Source: Shewanella vesiculosa
Lineage (GTDB): Bacteria; Pseudomonadota; Gammaproteobacteria; Enterobacterales; Shewanellaceae
NCBI RefSeq assembly: GCF_021560015.1
Contig: NZ_CP073588.1
Location: 2,356,001-2,420,000 of the forward strand
Direction: 5' to 3'
Length of the DNA: 64,000 nucleotides
Position numbers and translations under genes: made by a program
The notes under the pieces: generated by a model
The model's database searches: none
The model's input: the letters and a program-made list of their open reading frames with translations, nothing else
What the model was told of the DNA's origin: nothing
In this document: positions 40,724 through 47,708 of the stretch, piece after piece
How the letters are laid out: each line of letters opens with the position of its first letter
Position numbering within the stretch: position 1 is the stretch's first letter

Positions 40724-41072
40724 TTAGGCAAACCAGACAATCCAGTAATTGCTGGTCACTAGCACTAGCGCTGCGAGTGCCGTTAACCAAAAAAATGACC
40801 TGTCGACGCTTGCGCACTTGCGGCACGGCGCAGGCGGTTCCTGGATCACATGCTTCCATTGGGCGATAAACGTTTCGACCGGCGACAGCAAACAGAGCCA
40901 ATACCACAACAATGAAAATAGGACGATAGGGTTCTAATAAGGTCAGGTTACCAATCCAGGAGCCACTGACTCCCAGCAACAGCAATATGAAAGGTCCAGC
41001 GCAACACAGGCCAGCGCCGACGGCGGCAACAATGCCACCAATAATGGGCAGATTAGGATCTTTTGGGGACAC
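40724..41072 (-). pseudogene. merT: Mercury transporter MerT, 3' frameshift
   Basis: This is an inner-membrane Hg(II) importer. The first helix pair is intact, with GAGLCCAGPFILLLLGVSG (vicinal cysteines) and the cytoplasmic MEACDPGTACAVPQ. An A7 run (40789-40795) shifts the frame at QVIF. With six As the protein continues WLTALAALVLVTSNYWIVWF and stops at 40724, giving 115 residues, close to the MerT norm. As written it runs to 40698 with an unrelated tail lacking the third helix. Confidence 0.9.
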
Positions 41073-41105
41073 GTCTTACTCCTCAGTTTTCAATGTATGG
41101 AGTAA

Positions 41106-41136
41106 GTGTAAGTGCCGTACCTATGTACGGAGTCAA
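41106..41136 (-). promoter_or_regulatory. MerR-controlled mer promoter
   Basis: On the minus strand TTGACT (41136-41131) and TTACAC (41111-41106) are separated by the long 19-bp spacer typical of MerR promoters. The dyad CCGTAC-ATAG-GTACGG fills the spacer. It directs merTPCA. merR lies upstream on the same strand rather than divergently. Confidence 0.9.
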
Positions 41137-41162
41137 GCATATTTATCTGTGGGTAGAGTCGA

Positions 41163-41570
41163 TCAGGGTTGCAAGGAATCGATAATGGGGCAATGGCTGT
41201 CATCTTCATTGTTATGGCACTGTAGCAACAGTGTATTAAGCGCGGTTTCCAAGCGTCGTAAATCAACCATTTTTTCTCTGACGGCGCCAAGTTTATGCTC
41301 GGCAAGCTCTTGGACTTGACTGCATGGGCGATCCTCTAGGCTCAATAGATTAGCAATTTCCTCCAGCGTAAATCCCAACTCCTTGGCTCGTTTGATAAAG
41401 CGAATACGGTTCACCGTTTCATTTGGGTAATGACGGTAACCCAGGTCTGGCTTCAGTGGTTGCTCGATCATTCCTCGTCGTTCATAAAAACGCACCGTCT
41501 CAATATTGATACCAAGCTCATTGGCCAGCTTACTGATGGTTCTTTTCTTTTCAAGTGAGACAGAAGTCAT
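41163..41570 (-). CDS. merR: Mercury-responsive regulator MerR
   Basis: This 135-residue MerR-family activator has the HTH ISKLANELGINIETVRFYER, the wing RRGMIEQPLKPDLGYRHYP, and a dimer helix. Its mercury ligands are in the order seen in MerR: C in RPCSQVQELAEHK, then CHNNEDDSHCP. GGAAGAGGT precedes the ATG at 41570, preferred over the frame start at 41606. The promoter dyad lies between it and merT. Confidence 0.95.
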   Translation of the reverse strand: MTSVSLEKKRTISKLANELGINIETVRFYERRGMIEQPLKPDLGYRHYPNETVNRIRFIKRAKELGFTLEEIANLLSLEDRPCSQVQELAEHKLGAVREKMVDLRRLETALNTLLLQCHNNEDDSHCPIIDSLQP

Positions 41571-41606
41571 ACCTCTTCCTTTGATTACTATTATGAATGG
41601 GATCAT

Positions 41607-42035
41607 AACATTTCTTATTAGGTGGCCAAATCTACTATGCCACTACACAAGAAGTATAAACGATGCTGAACTCCATAATTCTGACTTGAATTTAGTGGCA
41701 AGAATCCAGTAATTTATGAGGCTCACCGCCATTGCGGGGCTTATTCGTATTAGAATTACTTATGGATTAAAGTAGTACCCGAAACACGCTTTTGGGCATA
41801 AATAATTTACGTGTCTAGGCTCATTTCTGGACAAAAAATAAGTTTATTGACACTATAAAGTTTGTACAGTAAATGATAATTCGAATCCATTTCACATTAT
41901 AGATATGAGGCATGACATCTCGTTTGAAATCTTCATCTATACCTGACATGACCAGCTTGCTTTGCGCATAAATACATACCTAGATTATTTAGAGCAGCTA
42001 GAGGATTGCAGATAAAGAATAAATATCTTTTATGC
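41607..42035. other. Gap between merR and an orphan antitoxin gene
   Basis: No gene was seen. It contains the right copy of the direct repeat that brackets the mer operon (41801-41836) and, just before it, GAAACACGCTTTTGGGCATA (41781-41800), a relaxed version of the TTTTTGGACA motif. Confidence 0.5.
41801..41836 (+). repeat. Direct repeat at the merR side of the mer operon
   Basis: It matches 38096-38131 in the same orientation. The core GTCTAGGCTCATTTCTG is exact, followed by GACAAAAAA here and AACAAAAAA there. It may be a recombination site, or a remnant of a duplicated boundary created when mer was acquired. Confidence 0.75.
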
Positions 42036-42410
42036 TCATCCCCCGAATAAACCATCTATGTGAACTTGAAGCCTTTGAAAATGCTCTAATTCACCATTGC
42101 AAATGAAATCTATTGGCTTGTTACCATTGAAAGGGGAATTATGATTTACCATATTAATAAAACCATAGATGTTTTTAGGGTTGTTAAATGTTAGCCGTAA
42201 GCCAGCATGAATATTCAGGATATAGCTTATTCTTTCAACTTGCTCTTTGCTCAAACACATTTGCTCAAACTCAAGTGATTCATAGTTCTCAGGCAATTTA
42301 AGTAACTTTTGAATTTCCTGTTGGCTGCAACTCCATTTTTCCAGGATCCTCAATGCCGTTTTAAAACCAATTCGAACAACTTTTGGATCATTGCAATCGA
42401 TTTCTTTCAT
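42036..42410 (-). CDS. HTH plus MbcA/ParS-type antitoxin-like protein, orphan
   Basis: This 124-residue protein has an N-terminal HTH-like part, RIGFKTALRILEKWSCSQQE. The C-terminal part, LNIHAGLRLTFNNPKNIYGF, then NMVNHNSPFNGNKPIDFI, matches the MbcA/ParS toxin-binding pattern (the NPxxxNGxxPxD element is characteristic). No RES-type toxin lies on either side. With 36093 it is the second orphan of this class in 6 kb. Confidence 0.75.
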   Translation of the reverse strand: MKEIDCNDPKVVRIGFKTALRILEKWSCSQQEIQKLLKLPENYESLEFEQMCLSKEQVERISYILNIHAGLRLTFNNPKNIYGFINMVNHNSPFNGNKPIDFICNGELEHFQRLQVHIDGLFGG

Positions 42411-42634
42411 ATGTATCCCTCAATAACTGACCACATAATCTAACCACTAAAATTAAAAATATTCATTAATTTTACTACTATTTTTTATACACCTAGCTTG
42501 GCTAAAAGATATTTTTTCATGTTCATTTGGAGATACAGGACCAAGGTAGTTCTGCTTGTGTTCGCTGAGTAATGTAAATTTCTATTGAGTCTGACATTGA
42601 AAACCTGTAGTTTTTAGGGTGCGTTTATGCTCCT

Positions 42635-42836
42635 AAAGAAGGGCAATCTGCATTTTTAGTTCACAAATTTCAATTTATTTCGGAGTAATAGGATATGCTT
42701 TTTGGGGTAATCCAGACGTTCTAATTTTAGCAGTCTCCACCATTTATCAATAGTCGATTTACCAACCTTCATCGCTTTCACTGTTTGGATGATAGTATAG
42801 TTTTTATCGAGAACTAGTTGGGCAACATCGAGTTTA
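42635..42836 (-). pseudogene. Fragment of an IS3-family orfA
   Basis: Reading leftwards from 42836 gives LDVAQLVLDKNYTIIQTVKA, then MKVGKSTIDKWWRLLKLER, an OrfA helix-turn-helix region. A frame change then leads to GLPQKAYPITPK, a stop, and IEICELKMQIA. No orfB or inverted repeats are recognisable nearby, so it is old debris. It is the clearest element in the gap 42411-43545. Confidence 0.75.
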
Positions 42837-42893
42837 AATAAGTACTAACTTTTTCATTTCCCTATCATCATAATTATTTTTAGAAATAAATAC

Positions 42894-43052
42894 TTAGATA
42901 GATTTTGGAACAACTAAATTGACTTTAGACTTTCTGCAACCGACCAAAATACAACGATTTTCAGAAGAAATACTCCCAGCCAAAACTCGCTTCGCATAGC
43001 TGTATTGTCGTGAATGCTTTTCTTGTTTGATAGAGCGGAAGTCGTTTGACAT
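42894..43052 (-). CDS. Uncertain 52-residue reading frame
   Basis: It starts MSNDFRSIKQEKHSRQYSYA and ends KSKVNLVVPKSI; it is basic. There is no convincing RBS and I recognise no family. It lies just upstream of the IS3 orfA fragment and may be decayed mobile-element sequence. Confidence 0.25.
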   Translation of the reverse strand: MSNDFRSIKQEKHSRQYSYAKRVLAGSISSENRCILVGCRKSKVNLVVPKSI

Positions 43053-43274
43053 GAGATTTATACCATAAAAGTTAGTAGTTAAGTTATACGCTCTGTAGTG
43101 TTTATTGCAAGATTTATCACTTCAGATAATAACAACATGATTATGATCCAATTCTAATCCCTAGGTATTGGCGCGATAAATACTATAATGATCTTACCCT
43201 AAATAACATGCACATCTTTACGGATCCTATTTATGTTCACCAATCTGAAACAGCAGCTCTTATGTGAACCGTTC

Positions 43275-43304
43275 TTGGGGTAAAACGTTATCCGTTATTA
43301 TATC
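43275..43304 (+). repeat. Right copy of the 30-bp direct repeat
   Basis: It is identical to 12070-12099, 31.2 kb away in direct orientation, and marks the right edge of the block that split helicase copy 1. Confidence 0.9.
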
Positions 43305-43432
43305 CAGCCTTAGACGGAACGAGTGAAACCATTGAAGAACATTTTTTAGCTACTTCATATGATAAATTCGCTAATATTTTCGGTAGATTTAGTCAAGAAT
43401 CTATCGCTTTGGGACTCAGTGAGTTGCGGTGA
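43275..43432 (+). pseudogene. Displaced C-terminal tail of helicase copy 1
   Basis: It opens with the 30-bp sequence identical to 12070-12099 and stays in the same frame. GVKRYPLLY continues as PALDGTSETIEEHF, then SYDKFANIFGRFSQESI, and ends GLSELR before TGA. The tail weakly matches the C-terminus of helicase copy 2 (FELLGGFREKVV). Restored to copy 1 it yields 478 residues, against 472 for copy 2. Immediately left, CCGTTCTTG interrupts the frame. Confidence 0.8.
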
Positions 43433-43533
43433 TGACATTAGTTATTGTGAATGAATAAGCGAAAAAAGTTGGCCTTTCAAACTATCTACATATCGAAGCT
43501 GATTGATTCTAATTGATATCAGCAATCGTATAC

Positions 43534-43545
43534 TGTATTTTTATA
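43534..43545 (+). promoter_or_regulatory. Left half of the dinB LexA box, cut by IS1595
   Basis: CTGTATTTTTAT precedes the IS. The other half, ATTTTTATACAG, follows it at 44585-44596. The uninterrupted site would be CTG-N10-CAG in the context TACTGTATTTTTATACAG, close to the gamma-proteobacterial LexA consensus. Confidence 0.85.
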
Positions 43546-44584
43546 AGGGCTATCCATTTAGCGCCACCAGTGTCAATATGTAGTGATGAAAACTTCATCG
43601 TATTTATTAAAAGCTGGTGTAGATTACCCTACAAGTTGGGGCGAATTTGTTGATTGGTTTCATGATGAACAATCCTGCATTAGCTACCTTTACAAACTTC
43701 GTTGGCCAAACGGATTCATATGCCCAAGCTGTTCAAGCCATCAATCACCTTATCAGTTAAGTAATGGCAAGTTAAAATGTCATGCTTGTCGTTCTCAGTG
43801 TTCAGTAACATCAAGTACACTTTTTGACAAAACAAGAACCCCCATGAAAAGTTGGTTTGCTGCCGTCTGGTTTATTACAAATCAAAAAAATGGTGTCAGC
43901 GCTCTTGGAGTTCAAAGGTTATTAGGTCTTGGGAGTTATCAAACCGCTTGGTCATTAATGCACAAGTTAAGGTATGCCATGGTTGATCCTGAAAGGGATA
44001 AACTGTCCGGCATCGTAGAGGTTGACGAAACACTAATAGGTGGCGTCGTTCCCCAATCATCTATTAAAAATCAACAGGGTAAGCGTAAGGCTGTAGTTTT
44101 GGTAGCAGTTGAGCTGCTATCACGCTCTGGATTTGGCCGGATACGTTTAAGGCAAGTGGAAAGTGCAACCAAAGAACATATCCATCAATTCATTCAAGAT
44201 GTAATTGAACCTGGTAGTACAATTTGTAGTGATGGCTCTCAAGCATACAAACAAATAGACAAGAAAGGATATAAGCATAACCGAATAGTGCATTTAGGTT
44301 CATCTGTACCTGCACATGAAACAATGGCTGGGGTGCATCGAGTCTCATCATTATGTAAAAGATGGCTTTTAGGTACATATCAAGGCGCGGTAAAGGCTAA
44401 GCAACTTGATTATTATTTAGATGAGTTTACATTTCGCTTCAATAGAAGAAAGTCAGATTCTCGGGGATTATTATTCTACAGGTTGCTTGAACAAGCAGTG
44501 CGTTCTAAGCCGATAACGTACCAATCAATTAAAAATCGATAACCACAATATATAGTGGTTGGTTGTGCTAAGTGGATAGCCCTT
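43546..44584. mobile_element. IS1595-family insertion sequence (1,039 bp)
   Basis: The terminal repeats start AAGGGCTATCC at both ends and extend about 25 bp with mismatches. An 8-bp duplication, ATTTTTAT, flanks it (43538-43545 and 44585-44592). It carries one intact transposase gene. Removing one duplication and the element joins CTGTATTTTTAT to ACAG, recreating a LexA box 24 bp upstream of dinB. Confidence 0.95.
43586..44542 (+). CDS. IS1595-family transposase
   Basis: This 318-residue protein has an N-terminal zinc ribbon (CPSCSSHQS and CHACRSQC) and a DDE-type core of the ISXO2-like class. The core includes GIVEVDETLIGG, ICSDGSQAYKQI and the later HETMAGVHRVSSLCKRWLLG. The ATG at 43586 is preferred over the adjacent GTG. 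The frame is intact, so the element may still be mobile. Confidence 0.93.
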   Translation: MKTSSYLLKAGVDYPTSWGEFVDWFHDEQSCISYLYKLRWPNGFICPSCSSHQSPYQLSNGKLKCHACRSQCSVTSSTLFDKTRTPMKSWFAAVWFITNQKNGVSALGVQRLLGLGSYQTAWSLMHKLRYAMVDPERDKLSGIVEVDETLIGGVVPQSSIKNQQGKRKAVVLVAVELLSRSGFGRIRLRQVESATKEHIHQFIQDVIEPGSTICSDGSQAYKQIDKKGYKHNRIVHLGSSVPAHETMAGVHRVSSLCKRWLLGTYQGAVKAKQLDYYLDEFTFRFNRRKSDSRGLLFYRLLEQAVRSKPITYQSIKNR

Positions 44585-44619
44585 ATTTTTATACAGCCCT
44601 TATTGCTAATGTACTTCAT

Positions 44620-45687
44620 ATGCGAAAAATAATTCATGTTGATATGGATGCATTTTATGTATCTGTGGAAATTAGAGACAATCCAGAATTAGCCGATAAA
44701 CCTGTAGCCGTTGGTGGCAGCAGGAACACTAGAGGTGTTCTTTCTACTAGCAATTATATAGCAAGGCAATATGGCGTTCGAAGTGCTATGCCGACAAGTG
44801 TAGCATTGCGAAAATGTCCTGATTTAATTTTGGTGCCTGGCAGGATGGACGTATATAAATCTGTCAGTTTGAAGATTCGAGAAATCTTCGAACGTTATAC
44901 CGATTTAATCGAGCCTTTAAGTTTGGATGAGGCGTATTTGGATGTGAGTGATTGTACGTTATTTGGCGGTTCTGCAACTTTGATAGCACAAGATATTTGC
45001 CATTCAATATATAGAGAACTCAATTTGACCGCATCTGCTGGCGTTGCCCCAATAAAATTTTTGGCAAAAGTGGCTTCAGATCTCAATAAGCCAAACGGTA
45101 TTTTCGTTATTCCACCGGATCGCGTTGATTCCTTTATTGACGATATGGCCTTATGCAAAATACCTGGTGTTGGTAAAGTAACAACTGAGAAATTGCAAAA
45201 TGATAACCTCAATTATGGACGAGATATTAAAGCTTTAAATCAGGAGTTTTTATCCTCTAAATATGGAAAGTTAGGCATGTTGTTATGGGAACGATGCAGT
45301 GGCAATGACGATAGACCCATTGTTGTCAGTAGAGAAAGAAAGTCCGTGGGGGTTGAGAGAACCTTTCCCGAAGATATTTCAGATTTATCTATCCTTGATA
45401 ATATCCTTAAAAAGAAATTACTCCCAGAGCTTCAACAAAGAGCGGCTAAACACCTAGTAGAAAGGAATATAAGCAAGGTTGGCGTTAAAGTTAAGTTTTC
45501 AGATTTTCATCAAACAACAAAAGAGTTTTCAACAGATAAAATTGACCTCACAGTTTTATCCGAATTATTAACAGAAGCCTATGCACGAGGGAATGGTAAA
45601 AAAGTACGGCTGCTTGGTATTCATATTGGCCTTTCATCTCATGCTTCTGATAGTAATAAAGCAGAACAAATTTCATTTGAGTGGTAG
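44620..45687 (+). CDS. dinB: DNA polymerase IV (DinB)
   Basis: This 355-residue Y-family translesion polymerase has MRKIIHVDMDAFYVSVE with the first catalytic Asp, PLSLDEAYLDVS with the second acidic pair, and ASGVAPIKFLAKVASDLNKP-type palm sequence. It also has an HhH reading KIPGVGKVTTEKL and a little-finger domain. The ATG at 44620 is the family start. The frame extends 16 codons upstream into the IS. Its SOS promoter has been split by IS1595, so expression may no longer be LexA-controlled. Confidence 0.95.
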   Translation: MRKIIHVDMDAFYVSVEIRDNPELADKPVAVGGSRNTRGVLSTSNYIARQYGVRSAMPTSVALRKCPDLILVPGRMDVYKSVSLKIREIFERYTDLIEPLSLDEAYLDVSDCTLFGGSATLIAQDICHSIYRELNLTASAGVAPIKFLAKVASDLNKPNGIFVIPPDRVDSFIDDMALCKIPGVGKVTTEKLQNDNLNYGRDIKALNQEFLSSKYGKLGMLLWERCSGNDDRPIVVSRERKSVGVERTFPEDISDLSILDNILKKKLLPELQQRAAKHLVERNISKVGVKVKFSDFHQTTKEFSTDKIDLTVLSELLTEAYARGNGKKVRLLGIHIGLSSHASDSNKAEQISFEW

Positions 45688-45774
45688 TGATTTTATAAGT
45701 TACTGGTTGACTGTTGGTTAGTTTTATAATTGGTTGCGTTGACAATATTAACGCTAAGCACGTATTACCTTTCA

Positions 45775-47169
45775 TTAATCATTGGTTCGATTAATTGCCA
45801 TTTCAATATCATCCTTAAATCCTATTAAAATCGACTCTAATTCATCAATCACTTCTGTTGTTTTCGTTCCTGCCATAAGATCCGCTCGTAAGCTATCGAC
45901 TTGGTCCAAAGCAACTCCGACAGCAGCTCCTAGTGAAATCGAATCATAAACTCTACTCATATGGGTCATTTCATTAAAAGCTAATTCAATATATATGTCG
46001 AGTGATTCAGTATTTTTGTGGCCAGTCCATTGCTGTATATCCAATTTCAATTTTGAAGTAGATAGTAATGCCTTTCTGAAATCATCACTATTATTCAACT
46101 GATAATGCTGAATTGCTGAAACAAATTTTTGCGTTATGTAAGCGTGACGAAATAAGTGCGCATGTCCCGGTTGATCATCAACGCCAGCAGAAAAACAAAG
46201 ATCATGCAATTCTGTTGTCATAGTATCTGGTTTTAATGGTTTACCAGTTGTGTGACTTATAAAAAGAAACCCATGATCATTGTTAGCACCAATAGTAGTT
46301 CGAATAACCTGCCTACGTATACGCTTAATATACCTCATAGCTTGCTCAATAAAAGTGCGTGGCACCGGTACATCTCTATTGGTGCCCCCTTTAACGGTGA
46401 TCATTGAAAGGAGGGGTGCTCCACCATAAGAAAACGATGCTTTTTCTACATCTTTGACTTTAATATGTGATACTTCAAACCTGCGAGCACCAGTCTGTTC
46501 AAAACACGCAATCATTAATCCTTTTCTCAGCCGTAAGCCTTTATCTTCAATTTTATTAACTTCATTTTTGATCGCAATCACAACTGTTGGGCTGATGGGG
46601 AATTTTTTCTTTATTGGGTCGGGATCTGGTAAATCAGCATGATCCCAGTATTTTTTTATTAAGGCTCTCTTCCCTGGACGCTTTTTCTTTATTTCTCGTT
46701 GCTTCACTGTGATTCGACAATGTTCTTCACCAATAAAATCGCTATTATCGTACAACTCTCCTATAAAAATTAAGAAATCAATGCACTTACGACCAATTTT
46801 AATAACTGCATTGCTAGAGCGCTTCAACTCTCCATTCTTATTTCTTGATTGCAGTCCTCTAATAAATTGAGCAAAAATATTATCTGAAATATCAATCATA
46901 GTTATGTCGTTAGAAAAGCAAAATCGTATCATTGGAGATATATTTTTAGCATATTCAGCAAGAGTGCCCCCTCTGTTTCGACGACTTTTACCTAGCTTCC
47001 ATTGTGACAGCATGTAAGCATTAGCTTCGTAACAAGGTACTGAATTAGGCCAGTAAATAAATGGAATCTCACCAGCCTCCCTCATGTTTACTTTTCCTAT
47101 CTCATCGACATGCGCAGGCAAATTGAAATCAACAGAAAGGAGATTAAATAACTGCTTATTATTCTTCAT
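45775..47169 (-). CDS. Tyrosine recombinase, fourth gene of a GInt-like operon (GinD position)
   Basis: This 464-residue integrase has the catalytic Arg in FEQTGARRFEVSHIKV. Further motifs are HLFRHAYITQKF (HxxRH) and QQWTGHKNTESLDIYIEL, with GH and the nucleophile Tyr. Its start overlaps the end of the small gene before it by 11 bases. It is last in an operon of three recombinases plus one small protein, the arrangement described for GInt genomic islands. All four are reported essential there for integration and excision. Confidence 0.88.
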   Translation of the reverse strand: MKNNKQLFNLLSVDFNLPAHVDEIGKVNMREAGEIPFIYWPNSVPCYEANAYMLSQWKLGKSRRNRGGTLAEYAKNISPMIRFCFSNDITMIDISDNIFAQFIRGLQSRNKNGELKRSSNAVIKIGRKCIDFLIFIGELYDNSDFIGEEHCRITVKQREIKKKRPGKRALIKKYWDHADLPDPDPIKKKFPISPTVVIAIKNEVNKIEDKGLRLRKGLMIACFEQTGARRFEVSHIKVKDVEKASFSYGGAPLLSMITVKGGTNRDVPVPRTFIEQAMRYIKRIRRQVIRTTIGANNDHGFLFISHTTGKPLKPDTMTTELHDLCFSAGVDDQPGHAHLFRHAYITQKFVSAIQHYQLNNSDDFRKALLSTSKLKLDIQQWTGHKNTESLDIYIELAFNEMTHMSRVYDSISLGAAVGVALDQVDSLRADLMAGTKTTEVIDELESILIGFKDDIEMAINRTND

Positions 47170-47686
47170 TAAAAAGCTCAGCTATCACTACCAAAGAGTC
47201 TTCTCCACAGGCAGATAGTTTGGCATGAACAACATCTAGGTTTCTTTTATGACGCACTGCCGACTCCTTTGAAGCAGAAGATAATATTGCATTTTCAGCA
47301 ATTGACTGAAGCTCTCTTATAAAGAATGTCAACGTCATGTTACGAGCTTCAAGAGCTGAAATTTTTACAGCTTGCTCCTTGGCCTTAGCCTCCAAAGCAA
47401 TACGAGTACCAGGCTTTGGTCGTAATTTCTTAGCAACTTCCTGCTCTATTGCTTCAAGCGCACCTATGCGACGCAGATCTATTCCTGAAAAGCCATCATT
47501 TAAGATTTTATCGGCGCTTGATTTTAAAGTATTTAAACTACAACCTGTAATATTGCGCTCAAGACTAACCCATTTAGCCAGCTTGCTCTGTGACTTAAGA
47601 GAGTCAATTAAATCGTGATTTTCAGACCATATCTCAGGTTTATCAATTACTTCAAGTAATGTTTTATTGAGCGACTGCGTTGACAA
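47159..47686 (-). CDS. Small helical protein of the GInt-like operon (GinC position)
   Basis: This 175-residue protein is largely alpha-helical. It is basic at LRPKPGTRIALEAKAKEQAV, followed by a coiled-coil-prone helix. It has no catalytic motif. Its position between the second and third recombinase genes and its size match the small protein of ginABCD operons. It overlaps the next gene and lies 22 bp after the preceding one. Confidence 0.78.
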   Translation of the reverse strand: MSTQSLNKTLLEVIDKPEIWSENHDLIDSLKSQSKLAKWVSLERNITGCSLNTLKSSADKILNDGFSGIDLRRIGALEAIEQEVAKKLRPKPGTRIALEAKAKEQAVKISALEARNMTLTFFIRELQSIAENAILSSASKESAVRHKRNLDVVHAKLSACGEDSLVVIAELFNEE

Positions 47687-47708
47687 CCATCGTTGATTAC
47701 TAGTAATT

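Noticed and set aside
41163..41606. Divergent merR promoter as in classical mer transposons
   Set aside because: Here merR is on the same strand as merTPCA. The operator lies between merR and merT but cannot serve merR divergently.
45548..45775. Minus-strand frame of 75 codons at the dinB 3' end
   Set aside because: It is mostly antisense to dinB, with no RBS and no recognisable family. It is not an operon member of the recombinase genes.
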